From the NCBI GenBank assembly GCA_964561135.1, contig CAZLOB010000039.1:1-10488 (forward strand): 10,488 nt of DNA, read 5' to 3'. Below the pieces are notes generated by a model, which worked only from the letters and a program-made list of their open reading frames with translations, made no database searches and was not told the origin of the DNA. The stretch's first letter is position 1, and each line of letters starts with the position of its first letter. Shown here piece after piece: positions 7,866-10,488 of the stretch. The stretch is from JANXDG01 sp964561135 (GTDB lineage: Bacteria > Elusimicrobiota > Endomicrobiia > DTEH01). Made by a program: the position numbers and the translations under genes.

Positions 7866-9614
7866 ATGAAAAATAAACTAATATCATTATTCTTTTTTAT
7901 AATAACAAGTCTACTTTTTATTTCTTATATTTATAGTTTTCAATTTGGTATAGGAACAAGAGGGTTCGTACAAAAAGTTATAGAAAAAGGACAAGAAGAA
8001 GGAAAAATACCTAAATCAAAAGAGGAAAAAGACAAACCTAAAACAATTTACTATACAGGAAAACTTGACAAACTTGATTTAAGTCAAGCAAAATATTTGT
8101 TTTTAGCACCAAAGTCAACTACTACATCTCGTTCTCCATCGGTTAAAGGTGCTATTTATAAAGCAGATGGTACACAACAAACAGAAAAAACTATTTTTAA
8201 AATAATAGAAGAAAATGGAGAAATGAAAATTAAAGAAGTAAATCTCTATGATGAAGAAGGAAACAGGTTTGATGTTGATGTTCATTATATTGTAAAAGTT
8301 GGCACAGGGTTTATTTCTATTGCGTTGGAAATAAAGGGTGTGTTCATAGTTACCACAACAACACAAGTTGTCAATGGTAGCACACAGGTTGTGACTTCTG
8401 AAGAATATTTGCATGTGTCAGAGTGGGGAACTGCAGCAAGTACTATACCATCATATGGCTATATGGATTATTTAAAATATTACAAACAATATTTAGTAAG
8501 GTTGGAAGATGGTGCTGTATTTGAAGGAAAATACTTACCAAATGATAGGAATAAAAAAATTTATGAAGATATATATGGAAATTATTATTATATTGCAACA
8601 TGGTCAGATGTCGCTTATTGGATTAACAATTATTACTATTCCTACTCAGGAAATGGTATTCAACAAGGAAGTTTGCTTAAATTAAACACAAAAGATATGA
8701 GTGTACAAGTTGTTTCTGCACAAGGGGATTATATTACTCAAGATATTATTGAGTGGGAACCTTTTTTTGTAGTAGATAAATATGGTAATATAGCATATGA
8801 GAGTACAACTGGGTCAGGATATAAATATAGAAAAACAACTGGGACCGTAGATGGCAGTGGTATTGTACATACTGTATTTTATACTTATCCTTTCTCTTCT
8901 TATGGCAGTGGATTACCACCAATAGTTGATAACAACCGTGATGCTATATATTTTCTTAATAAAGTTTCTGAAGGAGAATATGGTTTTAAAAACCTATGGG
9001 TAAGAAGATTAAGATGTAACAAAGATACAGGATACAACATTGAAATTACTTCTACTGTGGGAAGTGTTTCAGATGATGTTGCCAGAGCATGTGAAACAAT
9101 AGGACATGGAAAAATTTTAAATATCGGAGATAAAGAGATTTCTATGTTGATAAATAGTTTTGACAAAATTCTTTTCCCAACAATAGATTTGGTTAATGCA
9201 ACAACAAGTTATTATTACGAAGTTCCATTTAGTGAATTTGGAGTTAGTAGTGATGGATGGAATGAAGGATTTTTAGGATATCAAGTTGTAAACAGTACTA
9301 AAGTTTATGTATTAATAAAAACAGAAGGTTCACAGCAAGGTCGCTATAGATACACATTTTACGCAATTTATCCTAAAGAAGAAAAGATTGAGAAAATTTT
9401 CTATACTGAAAGATATGAAGTATTATCTCAAAGTTGGCCTCTATTTAATGTAGATGAAGAAGGGAATATAATAGTGACTGCTACAGATTTAGATACAGGT
9501 ACTAAAAATGTTTTAAAAATAACACCAAATCCTTCTGACCCAGGTAACGAAAGTAATATATCTTTTTTACAACAAGGCACTGTTGAAGTTTATTATTTAG
9601 TTCGTGTATATTAA
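7866..9614 (+). CDS. exported protein of unknown function, probable beta-propeller
   Basis: I do not recognise a named family. The 582-residue protein begins with a signal peptide (Lys-2 and Lys-4, hydrophobic 5-19, possible cleavage after S24). A Lys/Glu-rich linker follows at about 37-60. A beta-rich N-terminal part spans about 61-185. The remainder contains recurring D-x-x-G-N-I-type turns followed by hydrophobic strands: D235-I-Y-G-N, D304-K-Y-G-N-I and D530-E-E-G-N-I, with a related D355-N-N-R-D-A-I-Y. Such turns are typical of beta-propeller blades of NHL or similar type, though the copies are too diverged and unevenly spaced to count blades. Residues 197-260 are unusually rich in tyrosine. 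The only cysteines, C384 and C409, could form a disulfide outside the cytoplasm. No catalytic motif was seen. Direct coupling to the outer-membrane-like gene suggests a shared location at the cell surface. Confidence 0.7.
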   Translation: MKNKLISLFFFIITSLLFISYIYSFQFGIGTRGFVQKVIEKGQEEGKIPKSKEEKDKPKTIYYTGKLDKLDLSQAKYLFLAPKSTTTSRSPSVKGAIYKADGTQQTEKTIFKIIEENGEMKIKEVNLYDEEGNRFDVDVHYIVKVGTGFISIALEIKGVFIVTTTTQVVNGSTQVVTSEEYLHVSEWGTAASTIPSYGYMDYLKYYKQYLVRLEDGAVFEGKYLPNDRNKKIYEDIYGNYYYIATWSDVAYWINNYYYSYSGNGIQQGSLLKLNTKDMSVQVVSAQGDYITQDIIEWEPFFVVDKYGNIAYESTTGSGYKYRKTTGTVDGSGIVHTVFYTYPFSSYGSGLPPIVDNNRDAIYFLNKVSEGEYGFKNLWVRRLRCNKDTGYNIEITSTVGSVSDDVARACETIGHGKILNIGDKEISMLINSFDKILFPTIDLVNATTSYYYEVPFSEFGVSSDGWNEGFLGYQVVNSTKVYVLIKTEGSQQGRYRYTFYAIYPKEEKIEKIFYTERYEVLSQSWPLFNVDEEGNIIVTATDLDTGTKNVLKITPNPSDPGNESNISFLQQGTVEVYYLVRVY

Positions 9615-9732
9615 TTATATGGAGATAAAATTTGTAGTTGTCAATAAAAGAGTAAATAGTTGTTTCTTCAAAAATAGAAAAAGGAATTTTTGTTTTAGAA
9701 TAGAATAAAAATTTTTTCGGAGGTGATGTTAA
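9615..9732 (+). other. 118-base A+T-rich spacer before the FecR-domain gene
   Basis: The spacer has no G+C-rich hairpin followed by a T-run, so no intrinsic terminator is supported. Two overlapping TAGAAT hexamers (9696-9701 and 9701-9706) resemble a -10 box, but no matching -35 box stands about 17 bases before either. It is the longest spacer in the window, so an internal promoter is possible but not demonstrated. Confidence 0.4.
9719..9726 (+). promoter_or_regulatory. ribosome-binding site of the FecR-domain gene
   Basis: GGAGGTGA, a full match to the anti-Shine-Dalgarno core, ends 6 bases before the ATG at 9733 and fixes the start of the last gene. Confidence 0.8.
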
Positions 9733-10488
9733 ATGAAAAAATTTTTATGTTTCATTTTTTTATTGATTTTTTCTTCTTTAGCATTTAGTGCCTCGGTAGT
9801 TGTACTAAAAGTTACAGGTAAAGTATTTGTTAAAAGTCCAACTGATGAAAAATGGATAAAATGTTATTCAGGACAAACTTTAGATGAAAACTATGTTATA
9901 AAAACAGAAGCAAAATCAAAAGTAGAACTTTTGTTGTTTGATGGAACAAAAATTGTCGTTTCAGAAAAAAGTGAGATTATATTGTCTAAAATTACACCAC
10001 AAGAAAAAACTATCCAACAAAAAATAGGTAAAACAAGATTTAAAGTTTCTAAAATACAGCAAGGGGCTAAGTTTGAAACTATAACACCTACTGCCGTGAT
10101 GTCAGTTCGTGGGACTGAATTTTCTGTTTTTGTAAAAGAAGATCTTTCAACTGAAGTAAAAGTTTTTGAAGGTATTGTAAGTGTAAAAACATTAGCAGGT
10201 GAGACAATAGATCTTTCTGTGAATGAAAAGATTGAGATATTACCAAACCTACCCCTACCTGAGATAAAAAAATTTGAGAAACAAGATTTTGAAGAAACTA
10301 AAAATATTATAAAAGAAGAAATGAAAGATGTGTTGATACCAGAAGTGCGTATGGATATGACAAAAGAACAGGTTCAACGTGCAGCTGCTGAAGAATTAAA
10401 ACTTGCTGAATATCAACAAGGAAAATCGCTTATAGATGTTTGGGGGAACAGAGTAAGAATTGAAGAATATATAATTCGTCCAAGAAAT
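9733..10488 (+). CDS. FecR-domain periplasmic protein (3' end outside the window)
   Basis: The frame is open from ATG 9733 to the window edge, giving 252 residues without a stop, so the gene is cut. Residues 1-19 or 1-20 form a signal peptide (A17-F-S, then A20-S-V-V). Residues 20-165 match a FecR domain: a first strand with V-L-K-V-T-G-K-V, then W41 and G47-Q-T-L, the L-F-D-G-T strand at 68-72, and the family hallmark T118-P-T-A-V-M-S-V-R-G-T-E-F130, followed by V-K-V-F-E-G-I-V-S-V at 142-151. FecR domains sit in the periplasm and in classical systems relay a signal to a sigma factor. This protein is a soluble secreted form with the domain next to the signal peptide, not the membrane-spanning anti-sigma type. 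Beyond it come a charged helical stretch (about 177-228) and a strand region with G238-N-R-V-R-I-E-E-Y. Its true role is unknown; domain assignment is firm. Confidence 0.88.
   Translation, partial: MKKFLCFIFLLIFSSLAFSASVVVLKVTGKVFVKSPTDEKWIKCYSGQTLDENYVIKTEAKSKVELLLFDGTKIVVSEKSEIILSKITPQEKTIQQKIGKTRFKVSKIQQGAKFETITPTAVMSVRGTEFSVFVKEDLSTEVKVFEGIVSVKTLAGETIDLSVNEKIEILPNLPLPEIKKFEKQDFEETKNIIKEEMKDVLIPEVRMDMTKEQVQRAAAEELKLAEYQQGKSLIDVWGNRVRIEEYIIRPRN

Noticed and set aside
9619..9708. Small reading frame of 29 codons in the spacer before the FecR gene
   Set aside because: It has no ribosome-binding site before its ATG, no recognisable sequence pattern, and a basic, Phe/Asn-rich composition expected of translated A+T-rich spacer DNA.

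Overview
This is an A+T-rich bacterial window (roughly one-third G+C by eye, strong preference for ATA and AGA codons). All supported genes lie on the + strand. Four complete genes are present, plus a fifth cut by the right edge and the last codons of a gene cut by the left edge. The sequence points to a diderm bacterium: Sec signal peptides, a small outer-membrane-barrel-like protein, a FecR-type periplasmic domain, and a giant secreted beta-sandwich protein with a FlgD-like C-terminus containing a YPNP motif. That combination recalls Elusimicrobiota, Omnitrophota and similar candidate phyla, but this placement rests on gene style only and is low confidence.

Layout. At the left edge an upstream gene ends on or just inside the start of a 177-residue membrane protein, which has a cytoplasmic N-terminal part, one transmembrane helix and a CBM48/AMPK-beta-like domain outside. 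The overlap and architecture suggest an anti-sigma-type partner of an upstream regulator; the identity of the upstream gene cannot be seen. After 40 bases comes a 2251-residue exported protein (580-7335) made of about sixteen beta-sandwich modules of the carboxypeptidase regulatory-like type, each roughly 100 residues. An interrupted FlgD-like module with a textbook EF-hand loop sits inside it, and a ZU5-like plus FlgD-like tail closes it.

After an 89-base spacer come a 146-residue outer-membrane-like protein (7425-7865) and, with no gap, a 582-residue exported protein of probable beta-propeller type (7866-9614). The ribosome-binding site of the second lies inside the last codons of the first. 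After a 118-base spacer a FecR-domain protein (9733 to the edge) begins.

How they may work together (inference): co-orientation, short spacers, strong ribosome-binding sites and no visible terminator suggest one transcription unit. It would link an envelope-spanning regulator at its head to a set of secreted or surface proteins, with a FecR-domain periplasmic protein at the end. No mobile element, RNA gene, CRISPR array or replication origin was seen. Every stretch without a gene is shorter than 120 bases.
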